A stretch of 31,364 bases of DNA from Apostichopus parvimensis. Taxonomy: Eukaryota > Echinodermata > Holothuroidea > Aspidochirotida > Stichopodidae. Positions 1 through 11,016 of this stretch are shown here, one piece after another. Numbering within the stretch: position 1 is the stretch's first letter; the number at the start of each line of letters is the position of its first letter. The DNA lies in the NCBI GenBank assembly GCA_000934455.1, contig KN884481.1:87758-119121 (forward strand). Direction: 5' to 3'. The notes below the pieces were generated by a model that saw only the letters and a list, made by a program, of their open reading frames with translations, made no database searches and had not been told where the DNA came from. Position numbers and translations under genes: made by a program.

Positions 1-2080
1 AAAATTGCTGCAAATTTAGGCAAATTTGACACACTATCTATGATGGGATCATTGGCGACATGATTTTCTTACATTTTTTAATATTTTTTTTATTTTATGT
101 TTTTACTCTTAGCAAGATTATAGCCATTACCAAAATTAATGGCTATAAGGTTAAAATTTAAAAAAAAAATCGAGTTTAATAAGAGCTTTACATACTGTAT
201 ATTGACAGATAATTTTGATGCATTATCATCACGAATCTCAAATCACCAAATGCACGGTTAAATATCAAGATTGGATAATTCTTTCCCTTCATATAGATTC
301 GCCGCTCACACGCATATATCGCTCAGATCCCAAACAGTACTACCACTCGTCAAAATTGTCTTTAAATAAAAAGCAGTCCTGATCATTTCCTGTTTTAATT
401 AATAATTAAATCCTGGTTGCAATTTTTCCTTGAATAATTCGTTAAGCTACAAGTGATCGTGACATTTCTACCCAGTTTCTCTCCCCTTTTGGTTTACTCT
501 GTATGCTAGTATAATGATGATAGATTCTGCCAGCTTAATGTCCAGCAGTTTGATCAAACATAAAGACTGCCTCGTTATCATCTCCATCAATGATTGATCT
601 ACTCCCGGAGTTTCAACATGTTAGATATAATTTATCGATCACAGAATCGCTAATAAATTGAACATGGAAGTTTCTTGTGGTTTTCATCGTTTAAAGTTGG
701 CATCCGGGTGGTGCCTTGTTTTTTTGTCGTTTTTGTTTTTTTGTGTGTTTCAAGAAATCATGTTTCGAGGCTTGTACAGAGATAACGATACATATGGTGG
801 CCATTCAAGCCATTTATTGTATTATATCCAGCAGTTTTGGACACCCCTGTAAGGACTTTGGTGTGGTCCATGCCAATTACTGTAGGCTGACCTTATCAGT
901 GACACAGTATATTATATGCCATGTTAGGCAGAGGTTTTGACGGTAGACAATCCGACACATCTCTCCCACAATGTACACATTTGGTCATTTGTATTTTGCT
1001 ACATTTTGAGGAGGGGGGGGGTAATTCAAATTTGCTGTTTGGACAACCAAACAATGGATCGACTCGCTACAAGTCTACTAACGATAAAGTAAATATATTA
1101 TCACCCGATTCCGGCTTTAAGAAAATTGAGCTCTTCTTCTTGGAAAATGGCGGAGGAACACTTTTCCAATAAATTGCAGCTAGGAGTAATAAAATGTGAT
1201 CTTGGATTTGTTAATAAAGTTGAGAGCCGCTTGAAATTTATCAGGGACGAGGATGTCTGACAGATAAACCTTGTATTGACACATGCAGACTCTCCCTTAT
1301 CGAAATTGAAATCTAAACACTCTCTATATTTAAGACCCTATAGAGCTGATATTAATGAGATAAACAGGCAACAATTGGAAAACAAGATATTATACAAAAA
1401 CAATGAGAGAGAGAGAAAGATGAATAGGCAAGGAATTCCTATAATTTTGCATCCAACAAACTTGTCAACTTAATCCATTCAACAGCTAGTACTGTATGCG
1501 ACTGATTTCATAGAAATTATCGCAAATACAGTAGCATTAAATAAAAAATTAAACCTCTGTGAAGTAAGAATTAACTGAACTTAATCATGAAGGTTTTTTT
1601 TATCTGGGTTAACATCTTCAAACCGGAATTTAAAGATAAGATTGTTTTACAGTGTAAAAGGAATACAATTTTCAATTTTGACATGGAAGGCAATGTAATT
1701 TCTATGAGATGCAGTGGCATGTGGTTAGAGATATGACAGTTTCCAATTGGTTGTGAGGTTCACATTGTCGGCGGTGCAACAGAAGATGAATATAACCTGT
1801 TTTATTGCTAGGCAACACCAAATTCCTAAGATGCCTATGTTTAACCTTTACCATCTCAACAATTCACTGGCACACATATATATATCGACCTCTATGCAGT
1901 AATAAAGCACTGTGGATAGCTAGCCGTGCTACACACTCTCTGTACACTAGCTGTGCGTGTTCAACATTTAAATCAGATCCCTCGAAGAACAACCGGTATT
2001 AACACAATGTCTCACAAACTCAGAATGCCAACAACCGAGATGGCATGCGAGTCAGTGACAGGTACTGACTAAAGTGTCGC
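1..2080. other. AT-rich non-coding stretch, nothing recognised
   Basis: I see no exon-like block with paired splice sites here, and the short open frames lack any recognisable motif. A G run lies at about 1013-1021. If the minus-strand gene model elsewhere in the window is right, this is intron lying 3' of the exon at 3716-3904, or sequence beyond the gene. Confidence 0.5.
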
Positions 2081-2084
2081 TGGG

Positions 2085-2535
2085 GAAATATGAGACCACC
2101 AATAGCAACTCAGAGAGTGCGCTTTACGAATATCTTCATTAGTCGTCTTCTAATCGGCCAAATAAAAGGGCACGCTATTACTGGGCAAAGATTTAGCGAA
2201 ACGATAAAACTAAATAAAAAATATATATGTAAATGAGATATTCAAACCCAATCCTGCAGGACATTGTTCCAATGATGGTGAGAAATATGAGACAACCAAT
2301 AGCAACTCAGAGAAGGGGCTTTAAGAATATCTTCATAAGTCGTCTTATAATCGGCTAAATAAAGGGCACGCTATTACCGGGCAAAGATTTAACAAAACGT
2401 ATGATGAAACACAAAACCTACACTAACTTAGGACTTATTGTCAAAAAATCACAAGACAGAAAAAAAAACCCAGAAGAAATATATATGTAAATGAGTTATT
2501 CAAACCCATTCCTGCAGGACATAGTTCCAATGATG
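2085..2535. repeat. Two-unit direct repeat, about 193 and 254 bp
   Basis: Unit A (about 2085-2277) and unit B (about 2282-2535) lie head to tail. Both open with AAATATGAGAC, continue through CCAATAGCAACTCAGAGA, GGGCACGCTATTAC and GGGCAAAGATTTA, and end with ATATATATGTAAATGAG, TTCAAACCCA, CCTGCAGGACAT and TTCCAATGATG. Unit B carries about 60 extra bases in its middle (roughly 2400-2465), mostly A-rich. The repeat is followed within 70 bases by a structured motif (2597-2640). A tandem arrangement of long repeats beside such a motif is what Penelope-like elements and small ribozyme-bearing retroelements show, but no coding part is present here, so element identity is inferred. Confidence 0.85.
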
Positions 2536-2596
2536 CTCATTAACCTGTCTGTATTCTGTGAGTGTTTTTGTCCCTTCTGTTACTGTTACTTGTCAT

Positions 2597-2640
2597 TTAG
2601 CCTTTGAAGAAGATCCTGCTAGGATCGAAACGTCAGGCCA
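2597..2640 (+). ncRNA. Hammerhead-ribozyme-like nested stem-loop (putative, core imperfect)
   Basis: Seen directly: an outer helix GCCT (2600-2603) with AGGC (2635-2638); then TTGAAGA (2604-2610); an inner helix GATCCT (2612-2617) with AGGATC (2621-2626) closed by GCT; then GAAA (2627-2630) and CGTC (2631-2634). This is the order of a type I hammerhead: stem I, CUGANGA box, stem II, GAAA box, minimal stem III, cleavage after a GTC-like triplet, stem I. The first core base is T instead of the required C, and one extra A lies between the core box and stem II, so this copy is probably inactive. Hammerhead motifs are known in Penelope-like elements and metazoan retrozymes. It could instead be an unrelated hairpin in a repeat. 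Confidence 0.4.
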
Positions 2641-3416
2641 ACTTACTTTTACACATTCTCTTACAGTACATAGGGTTCTCTCGTGGATAAGCAGTTTGCT
2701 AACAGTTTTATTTTATTTTTATTTAGAATATAATACAGGTATATATGTACCAGGGAATGGTGTACATGTCTGTCTGTACAAGTTCCCCGAGTGAGACATG
2801 GATACCGTTTCCAAAAATTGGTAAACAATGGGGAGGGTTATATGTTAGAGATATATACTGTACAGCAAGCTTCATGGAAACTTTCATTCGATATGGCGTA
2901 ATTTCTGATTCTTTGTGCAGGTTTTTAAAAAAAAATTTTTTAACAAAGACCAAAGCCTAAATGTTACTATACAAAAACTGCAGTCTAAAATCCAAAATCT
3001 ATACATATTATAAACGACAAATTAATATTCTAAAGGAATGTTTTTGTAAACTTAAGAAACAAGGAAGATATTAACTGAGATATTTAACCCACTGCTGCTG
3101 GTTATTTTTCTTTAACATGATATGTACATATACAATAAATACACCAGCAAAATGTATGCACCTCAAGAAACCAAATATTCGAATAAAAGTTTAAGACACT
3201 CAGCGTATTAAACAAGACTTTATTTGCTTTTTGGAGAAAGAGACTTTAAAATTAGGGGATGCTGGGTTCATTCACAATTTTCACCTTTTATATAGAGCAT
3301 ATTTTTTCTGAAATGTTGCTGAACTTCTGAACCTCTGTCGTATGAGATTTAAAGAAATATATCTGTCGTTTTACAATCAATCTTTTTTATACATCCTATC
3401 ATGATCATTCCTGATT

Positions 3417-3445
3417 CTTTGATTTGATTTGATTTATTTGATTTT
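3417..3445. repeat. (TTTGA)n-type short tandem repeat
   Basis: Repeated TTTGA/TTTATTTGA units occur here. Read on the minus strand they are AAATC repeats, the kind of short tandem tail left at the 3' end of some non-LTR retrotransposons. No coding remnant was recognised beside it, so a plain microsatellite is equally possible. An AT-rich self-complementary stretch with TACATGTA cores follows at about 3459-3482. Confidence 0.5.
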
Positions 3446-3576
3446 CCACAGATAAAAAATATATACATGTATATATACATGTGGAGGGAAGTCCTCTAAC
3501 CCAAACATTCTTTAACCCAAACATTGAAGCTGATTTGTAAACAGAGACAAAAAAAAAAAAAAAAACGGTTTGTATA

Positions 3577-3612
3577 TGAAGGAGCTCCTGCTGGGATCCA
3601 GACGTTTACGGG
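3577..3612 (+). repeat. Decayed second copy of the 2605-2640 structured motif
   Basis: TGAAGGAGCTCCTGCTGGGA followed by TCCAGACGTTTACGGGC aligns base for base with most of the motif at 2605-2640, which has TGAAGAAGATCCTGCTAGGA then TCGAAACGTCAGGC. The GAAA box has become CAGA, so any hammerhead core is lost. It sits just after a 17-A run (about 3549-3565). This supports a dispersed repeat family rather than a one-off hairpin. Confidence 0.55.
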
Positions 3613-3715
3613 CTTTAACCTGTTATAAATTCCACCACGCTTCACACATGCATGCAGGGCTCAATTTTTTTTAAGGTCAAGCTCTGGACAATTAAGGTAG
3701 ATCATAGTTACATAC

Positions 3716-3904
3716 CATATTGTGTTTTAATATTCTGTAGATAACCGGTGTGAACATAGCGAGCACGACCGAGGATCTGGGTGAGTTACGGCAATGCTTG
3801 CTGAAGAAAGCGCAGATCTCTGGTGAAGGCTGGTTATTTTCGAGCAAGGGCGCCACCGTTGTGATAATGTCGCTGTGTACCACACTGTCTAGGACGTCTC
3901 CATT
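3716..3904 (-). CDS. Internal exon of an unidentified minus-strand gene (helical, ARM/HEAT-like)
   Basis: Read on the minus strand, the block opens after a strong acceptor (T-rich tract then TATCGCAG) and ends at ATG followed by the donor GTATGT. It is 189 bases, exactly 63 codons in phase 0, with no stop. The translation begins NGDVLDSVVHSDIITTV, continues APLLENNQPSPEICAFFSKH and ends near MFTPVIYRILKHNM. Alternating hydrophobic faces separated by short polar turns suggest paired helices of an ARM/HEAT-type repeat. GC content is clearly higher than in the flanks, as expected of coding sequence. It joins in frame to the exon at 20800-20889. By memory there is a faint resemblance to the ARM-repeat part of CIP2A-like proteins, too weak to name the gene. 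The 3' exons would lie beyond base 1 of the window or were not recognised. Confidence 0.7.
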
Positions 3905-4151
3905 CTGCGATAAAACAAAAAGAGGAAACAGATTTAAAGTTAATAGAAAACTGCAGAGGTAACATGGACGATGGTTATTTCTGTTGAGGTGTATATGATA
4001 AAACTTACTGGTTTATATATTTACGAGTGACTTGCTTACTAGGATACTTATCAGGCTGTAATAGGCTGTTGAAATGCTTAGAAATCCTAAAGGATGTCTT
4101 CTAGGTAATAATCCAATGTAATCCGGGCAGTTTTCGAAAGATTTGAATCCA

Positions 4152-4330
4152 CTACGAAAACGCATGAGTAAACACTTTGGATGGTAGAATGAGAAGGGCA
4201 TTGACCGGAAGGAGCCGGTCACTGAGGGTGCACAGTATTAACAGATTACCAGGGCATACTAGACAACGGTAGAATGAGGTGCTAATGTTGTGGGGAGACA
4301 GGTAAGCCAGGAGCGAAGTAAATATCCATG
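4152..4330 (+). repeat. Dispersed repeat, copy 1 of 2
   Basis: This block shares an ordered series of words with 8208-8372: ACGAAAA.GCATG, ACACTTTG, GAGGGTGCACAGT, AGATTACCAGGGCATACTAG, GGTAGAATGAGGTGCTAA, GGAGACAGGTAAG and AACGAAGTAAATA (GAGCGAAGTAAATA here). The two copies are in the same orientation about 4.05 kb apart and have diverged by substitutions and small indels. No terminal inverted repeats or coding sequence were seen, so the class is unknown. Confidence 0.85.
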
Positions 4331-4424
4331 TTCATGTATGAACTTCTCACACTGGTACAAGCTTCTCTAAATGTCATTAATGCATACCATTCATAAAATA
4401 AAAAACTAACTATTGGAGAAAATT

Positions 4425-4500
4425 ATCAGTGATGGATCCAGGATTTCTTGAAGGGGATGAGGGGAAGGGGAGGGAAGGGTGAGAGGAGAGAGAATTTATA
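4425..4500 (+). repeat. Possible hAT-type terminus plus purine-rich tract
   Basis: CAGTGATGGATCCAGGATTT at about 4425-4444 resembles the CAGTGGCGGATCCAGG-type ends of many nonautonomous hAT elements, and a GGGGA-rich purine run follows. A matching inverted end was not found in the next several hundred bases, so this may be a solo end or chance. Confidence 0.25.
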
Positions 4501-5865
4501 TCGGTGGATATCAAAATTACTACCACGATAGCAGTGCATAGAGGAAACATTGGTAAACTGTAAGGAATACATGCATGTGTCCACTATATACTTGTATCTT
4601 AATTGTTACACATTATCATCACAATTACATGCCAATGGCTAAATTTTGGTGCCAAAAGAATTTCAGATGGGGAGGGGAAGGGGGAGGGGGATGATCCCTG
4701 TAGCCCTTACCTAGATCAAGACCTGATTCCAAATAAATTGTTTGGTGAGTAGAATTAGTAATCATGCATGTGACCACAGAAAGGGATCAGTGATTGAATG
4801 AGTGACCTCTGGACTAAAGGACTGGTATTACCAATGGATTATCCTTTAGTTAATTGGTGGTGTTATCCACCCAGCCATTAATTTAAGACTAGATAGATAG
4901 TCAGATTTAAGCCAGATTAATCTCCAGGTAAATCATGATGGATCACACATCATTTTCAGTGTTATCAGCATGTACAGTATTATGCAGAGCCACAGAAAGC
5001 ACTAGAATTAAAAAGGTGCTTTAAAATAAAAAAAGGAAAAAAATAAAAAACTCTATATTTTGTCCATGCAATCAGTCGTTAACTCATCATTAAAATAACT
5101 CATCATTAAAATTTCAATTGCCATGGTAACAGTCACGACAAAACAACAAGGGGGGTGAGAAATGAATCAGTCTTCACAGTTTGGCCAATTACGATCTTAG
5201 CAAACATCATTGTGCACAATTATCCAAGGCCAATGAGGTAATCTTTCATATTTCTTTCCTCTGATTATAAACGTTACAAATGATGTTAACTATCTATTTA
5301 TATGAACAGTTGACCATGCGTTCACACTTTATATTAATCGTGTGAACAATTTGATGGATGTTGAGCAGATATTCCACAACCCGAGAAATTCGACCCAATA
5401 CTTTTAGAGGGAGATAAACATTGAAACATTGTCAAGGCTGTCAAACATTCACCACAGGACAGTTTACCCCCCCCCTTCCCCACCCGCTCATCCCTCCCCA
5501 TCCCTAGACATTTAATTTGAGACATTTTTCTCTGTGCTGAAGAACTCTTACCCACCCTTTTTAGTAAAATATTTAGAGCAGCTGGACAAATATCGACCTA
5601 AATAGTTTTACAAATAATATAAGCCGGAAGACTTAATTTGCATTACAAATTGATTCAACAGATTTGCTCATACCAGCATATATATAGTTTTACAGTGTTA
5701 CTTTATGAAAGTCACCTGACTAATAATTTAATATGCTAAATGTAGTTTAATTTTTTAATTTAATTAGTTGAATATATTTACCATAACAGGAATACCTTGT
5801 TGTTGCCTTTATTACAATAAAAACTGATATGTTAACAGTATTTATTATTACAGAGTATAAAATCT

Positions 5866-5902
5866 CATATAATAATAATAATAATAATAATACTAATAAT
5901 AT
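5866..5902. repeat. (AAT)n microsatellite
   Basis: About eleven AAT/ATA units with one interruption (ACTAATAAT), in an AT-rich stretch. The flanks from 4.7 to 6.3 kb contain no exon-like block. Confidence 0.9.
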
Positions 5903-6342
5903 ACAAAAAATTCTAACAGTTTTGTTGTCGTTGACAAATTAAAGTTTTTACTAAATTTGACTAGAAACATGAATTCACTGTTTTATCAAAGTTTCCTAGG
6001 ATTTGTGAAGGTAATGAAAATGATCATGTTTACTACACTACTAAGTAGAAATACAAAATCAATAAAAAGACCTTAATAATGTTCTAAAAATATTGTCACA
6101 GGGCATTATAATGTAGACAGATCTGCTTTTTGTTTAGCTTAACACATACCCCTTTAAGAAACCAATTTCAAAATTAAATTTTGGCAGAAAATAGACCAGA
6201 AGGACAGGACTGAAGATTGAGTGTTTTAGCCTTGACCATAGCAACTTAAATAGATCAATTGTTTATGTAACGCTGTCCATATTGCCAGTCATATCTAAAC
6301 TTTATTACACTGATATAGTAGCACATGCCATAAAAAAATGGT

Positions 6343-6405
6343 TGGGAAGGGTGGGGGGGGAGGGGTTAGAGTGGGAGAGAGGGAAGGTGAGGGGGGAGGT
6401 GGGAG
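6343..6405 (+). repeat. G-rich purine tract, quadruplex-capable
   Basis: There are many runs of three or more G separated by one to six bases (GGG A AGGG T GGGGGGGG A GGGG, then GGGAGAGAGGG and GGGGGG). The pattern meets the usual G-quadruplex rule on the plus strand. It is probably a low-complexity expansion inside an intron. Confidence 0.7.
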
Positions 6406-7605
6406 CTTGCACACAAATGAACTTGGTGGTTTATGAAATGGTCCATTTGATAAATTATCAGCAACCTGTAGATCGAACACTTTTTAAGGTTGTCAAGAAG
6501 ATTGGAACCATCAATATTATGGTTTTGGTTTGAATTGTAATAATTCTTTTCAAACTGGCCGAATGAATTAATATATAGTATATATACACTCTTATGAAAG
6601 TAGACAGTCCAGCCATCACTTTGTCCTGATGAGCCTTTGATGTTCAACAAGCGATATCTAGGCAAAAAAAGGTTGAATTCTGGAATCACTGGCTCATCTC
6701 TAGAGCTGTTAATTCCCAGCCGATGATGCCATTGCTCTTTCTTTCTTTCTTTCTCTTTTACAAATTGTTTTATAATTTCCGAGTCGGTTTTATCAGGCCG
6801 ACATATTTACACAGTTCTTTATCTACATATAGATTGATACTCTGTATGCCAGTTCTGGAAGCTCTCTATTTCGGACTAATTACCGAGCAATCACAAAGCA
6901 ATTAAAACAGTAATCTCTCCCAGCCTGCCAGGGTATCAAATTTTTGATGAGGATGTTTATATCAATTACTTTGGGATGCGAGTCGCGGAAGTACGGAAAT
7001 TGCAGACTCCACTGTATCAGCTGCATCGAACATGCACATAAACACATATATACATATATATATGTACCAAGCATCTTTGCTAGCTGCAACATAATCCTCT
7101 GCAAAATGACGGGTTTTCTGTGTGTTTGTTAGATCCACAGAAATTTAGATCCAATTAACTGGATGTGTATACCCTCGACGATCAGAGAGAGAGAGTGTGC
7201 TATGCGCATTAAAAAGTTTGTACTAGAACAAGGAAGAAGAACCAAGTCCGGGAAACTTTAGCAAAATTCATTATTTAGATAAATCAAATAAATGACACTG
7301 AGAAAGTCCCTTGAGAAATACCTACAAGATGAGCTGCTCAACCACTGATATGATTTTCATTCTGCTGTGTTTTTCTGTTAATTTTTCTTCCTTTCTGTCA
7401 TTTTTTTATAAATGTTGATCTATATATAGAATCTGTATAGTTTCATGTCATAACTTCCTAAGTTAATGTTAGTCTTGCAGACCTAGCTGTAATATTAAGG
7501 CCGGGGTTATACTACCGTCATCTCTATTCAGTGTCCGCACTATCCACTGTCAGTTAACTATAATATATGTGGCAACAGTTACAAACACTTCGCTCATGGA
7601 TGGAC

Positions 7606-7660
7606 GATACTCTTAAATTAATTTTAAATTAATTAATTAATTAATGGATACTCTTAAATT
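7606..7660. repeat. (TTAA)n tract between short direct repeats
   Basis: GATACTCTTAAATT occurs at about 7607 and again at about 7647, flanking an AATTAATTAATTAATTAATT tract. This looks like a slippage-type local duplication. Confidence 0.75.
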
Positions 7661-8173
7661 GGTTGTAGAAGGCTGATATCTTGCGATATAAGATATATCC
7701 TTCCAGAGTATCAGGAAGGAAAGTCAAGTTTATACCAAACTGAAACATTGCAGTGGCGTTACAAGTAAACAGCTCTGTGCGAGTCAGTGTGCGAGTCGGT
7801 GTGTATGACCTCGGTCGAAATGCACCGAGCGCAGCTCCTTCGGTTTGGGAAAAACTTATACATGAGAACCGACAAATCAATTAATTAGCTAACGGAGTAG
7901 CAGTACTTAAAAGACTCGTATATATAGGCAAATCAAAATGGCAGACAGAGTCTTTTAACAGATGGAAGCAGTATGGCAATCGACAAAAAGAGACTTAGTA
8001 TGAAACAAACACAGACAAGCTAGACTTCAGCCGAGGGGGCAGGGGGATGGGGCTGCCCCAGACCTGGCACCATCCTCCCTACCCTGGGATATCATTCTAA
8101 ACTAGTCCCCCAGCTGTGTGAAAGTCCTACTGTAGCATTCATACAAGAAAGAAAGTAGTACTGACTGGTAGTA

Positions 8174-8235
8174 CAAAGTGTCTACACATCAACTGCTGTA
8201 TGATAAATCACGAAAATGCATGTTTAGACACTTTG
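8174..8235. repeat. 15-bp imperfect inverted repeat (hairpin)
   Basis: CAAAGTGTCTACACA (8174-8188) is complementary to TGTTTAGACACTTTG (8221-8235) with one mismatch and a 32-base loop. The right arm lies at the start of dispersed repeat copy 2, so the left arm may be the other end of an older inverted-repeat element. No target-site duplication was seen. Confidence 0.65.
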
Positions 8236-8372
8236 AATGAGAAGGAAGGGCAACGACCGGTCGTTGAGGGTGCACAGTGTTAAAAGATTACCAGGGCATA
8301 CTAGACACGGTAGAATGAGGTGCTAAGGTTGTGAGGAGACAGGTAAGTGAGGAACGAAGTAAATAGCAGTGT
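8208..8372 (+). repeat. Dispersed repeat, copy 2 of 2
   Basis: This is the partner of the block at 4152-4330, in the same orientation. The best conserved stretch is from GAGGGTGCACAGTG to GAACGAAGTAAATAG. Similarity stops soon after AAATA on the right and before AATCACGAAAA on the left. Confidence 0.85.
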
Positions 8373-9384
8373 TAGAATAGATGCATCACCAAGCTTAAGC
8401 AGGGCTGCATGGGCATCGCCCTACCGGTGGGTGGGGGGGGGAGTGGGCCATAGCCTCAGTGAAACTGTACCCAATTCGTATTTTGCATGATCAAGTACAT
8501 GAAATTCTCTACAGTGAGTTCTTGCAATAAATATACATCAATCCTTAAAACTTATTCACATGCAAATCTCTTTATCACAAGGGAAAAGTTTTACAGCTTT
8601 GCAAAATAAAAGTCAAAACTTGTACAGCAGGTGACCAATTTGGTATTTTCTTTTCATCATTCTAGCACACTTTCTGCCAATATACACAGTGGCAATAAAG
8701 CAGTGTTTCTTAACAGTTAGGCTCTCACCCTTAGATTGAAGAAAGTCTTTTGAAGGAAATCTTTCCCACGCACTCGCTGTACCTGCTATGGATGAATGCT
8801 TTGCGCATAAATCAGTCGTTTATGAATACAGCTTCATAACCCCTGGAGCGGGTGTGCATGTGCCCCCCCCCCCCAGGTTCCTAAATGCTGCTTCAAAAGC
8901 ATTATCGCCTGATTTACTTAGGTTTTTAAGAGAAACAATTCTTTCTCTAGATTTCCAGCTGTACATGTGCAGTACAGCTGTATAGAACAGTAGTATATGA
9001 TGCAACAACCAGATACTTAAAAGTTGTAAACTAACCTGTTCACTTTGAACTCTCTTGGCATTTTTCTAACCCTTTACAATGCAGTTTCCAAACAACCACA
9101 GGCAAGCAAGGTAGATGGTTAAAATGGCAATATTTGCATAGTTAATTGGGAAGGCTAATGGCATAAAACAAAAGACTGTAATCAGAGTATGCTTTCAAAG
9201 ATAATTACCTCTGAAGATCCTGGCACTTAGCGATTGGTTTTAGACAACCCTTGATGAGCACTATGGTTTTCAGCATTGCTGTTTTCTTCTGTTTCACTCA
9301 AAGATGTTTATTTTAACATTTTCTGACGAGACACGACTGTTTGTTTAACTACAATTCTTTTACGATACAGACAATGAAGTCCTA

Positions 9385-9640
9385 TGTCCTTCCGTAATAA
9401 ATTCATGTTTTGTGCGCCATTAACTTGGTATTTCTATCCGTGCAGGGCTTTTATTACAATTCTTTACAAATAATGAAAGAAATGTATTCCATTTTACTTT
9501 TGTAATAAATCAATAATTTTTCAATATGTGCAGGGCACTTAAATATTTAACAGAAATAAACAGTCTATTTGTTTCTGTGATAAATTAATGTTTTCTACAC
9601 CACGCATTAACCTGGTATTTCAACCCAATTAAGAGCATTA
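9385..9640. repeat. Degenerate direct repeat, about three units
   Basis: GTAATAAATTCATGTTTT with GCGCCATTAACTTGGTATTT (from about 9394) recurs as GTAATAAATCAATAATTTTT (about 9502) and as GTGATAAATTAATGTTTT with GCATTAACCTGGTATTT (from about 9577). GTGCAGGGC also occurs twice. The spacing is uneven (about 110 and 75 bases), so this is an old, eroded array. Confidence 0.5.
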
Positions 9641-10977
9641 GAGCTCAGATATTTGGATTGAATTGGGCAAAGTTTTCTTTTCCTTTTAAACACTAAAATC
9701 CTTCCATTTTCATTTCAAACAATGTTGGGACCGCAGCATATACCAATCAATCAGAATGGATGGTATCTGAGGAATCCATTTTGTAAACAAAAAAAATCCT
9801 AAAAAAACTACAGAAACAACCCACATGTTTCCGGTTTCATTTCTGCCCATCACAAAAGTTGCCATATCCACAATGCCGATGGCCAGATAGCGATACACAG
9901 CGTTAAAACAGAGCAAATAAATTTTGTACCACATTCGGTGGGCAAATGTCTAAAGTGAATATCACATCCCTGGATGCATGGCTCAAACTATCATCAAATG
10001 GTCAAATAAAAGAAACCTATAGCTAGCTCCTAATGCTTAACTGCTGCTGTTTGGAATTAATTAAAACAAAAGAAGACAATGACCTCTGCAATGACGATGA
10101 CTTTGTAGCCTTATAACGCATGAATTAGGCAAATATTCTACCTTTGTTTTGACTAATATTCCAGAACCCATAGTTCACCCCCCCAAAAAAAAAAATTGGG
10201 GAAATTTTTGCAAATATTTTTCAAGGGCCACTGCATATAATAATATGCTATAACATAACTAAATTAAAAAGAAAGCACCATTGCAACAATGGGATATTTT
10301 GAAAGTTAATAAATTAGAACTTTAAGATACGTACTGGAAGCTTAAAACTCCGAAAACCGTACAAATGCCTGGGCATGCAATCGTACTGGTGTATTTACGT
10401 AACTAAATACGCCTTACACGTCCAAGTTTTTGGTGCTTTATTGATGCTTGCACTGATAGACGTTGTAACAACATCATAGTAAATATACAGTGATGTCTGG
10501 GAAGGGTTAGATCCGAGAACCGTCTGCAGCCAGCAGGGAAAAATGTCAATTTGATCAGATTCCATCAGTCAGAGTGTGAAGCCGGCCTCTCGTTTGTCAT
10601 CATAGATTTATTAAATGTTATCACTTAATTTACATGCTCGTCAACAGGGAGGCTACGACTTTCATCTTTAAAACCATATTTTTAGGGGTTGTTTTTTTGA
10701 CAAAACACCAAAAGCTCAAGTGTTTGGGATCTTGTATATGCTCATAAGTGACAGTAATATTAGGTCTGTATTCCAAATGTGGGTATCGTTACAGGTGGAC
10801 GTGAACGTTCCAGCAGATCTTTACCAATTAATCGTCTACTAGGATGAGAAAGTGCGATGACGTGGTGCAGACAGGTGACAGAAAGTCAAAGTAAGTTAAT
10901 CCATGTCTTAATTAAGCATGTTATTACCAAAGTAACATTCCCTTCTCTCCCCCGGGCCAACCACCCCCACCCATGCA

Positions 10978-11016
10978 CTCCTCCGCCCCGCTCCTCCGCC
11001 CCGCTCTTCCACCCCG
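10978..11016 (+). repeat. 13-bp GC-rich tandem repeat, three units
   Basis: CTCCTCCGCCCCG occurs twice, followed by CTCTTCCACCCCG, in a C-rich stretch (about 10940-11030). The rest of 10-11 kb holds nothing recognised. Confidence 0.85.

Noticed and set aside
1750..1812. Short plus-strand block reading EVHIVGGATEDEYNLFYC, kelch-like
   Set aside because: Only about 22 codons, a stop directly upstream and TAG at the end; one short GG-containing word is not enough.
9710..9934. Minus-strand frame with a hydrophobic, membrane-like translation
   Set aside because: No clear acceptor-donor pair, and the frame continues through A/T homopolymers; the hydrophobicity is expected from T-rich sequence.
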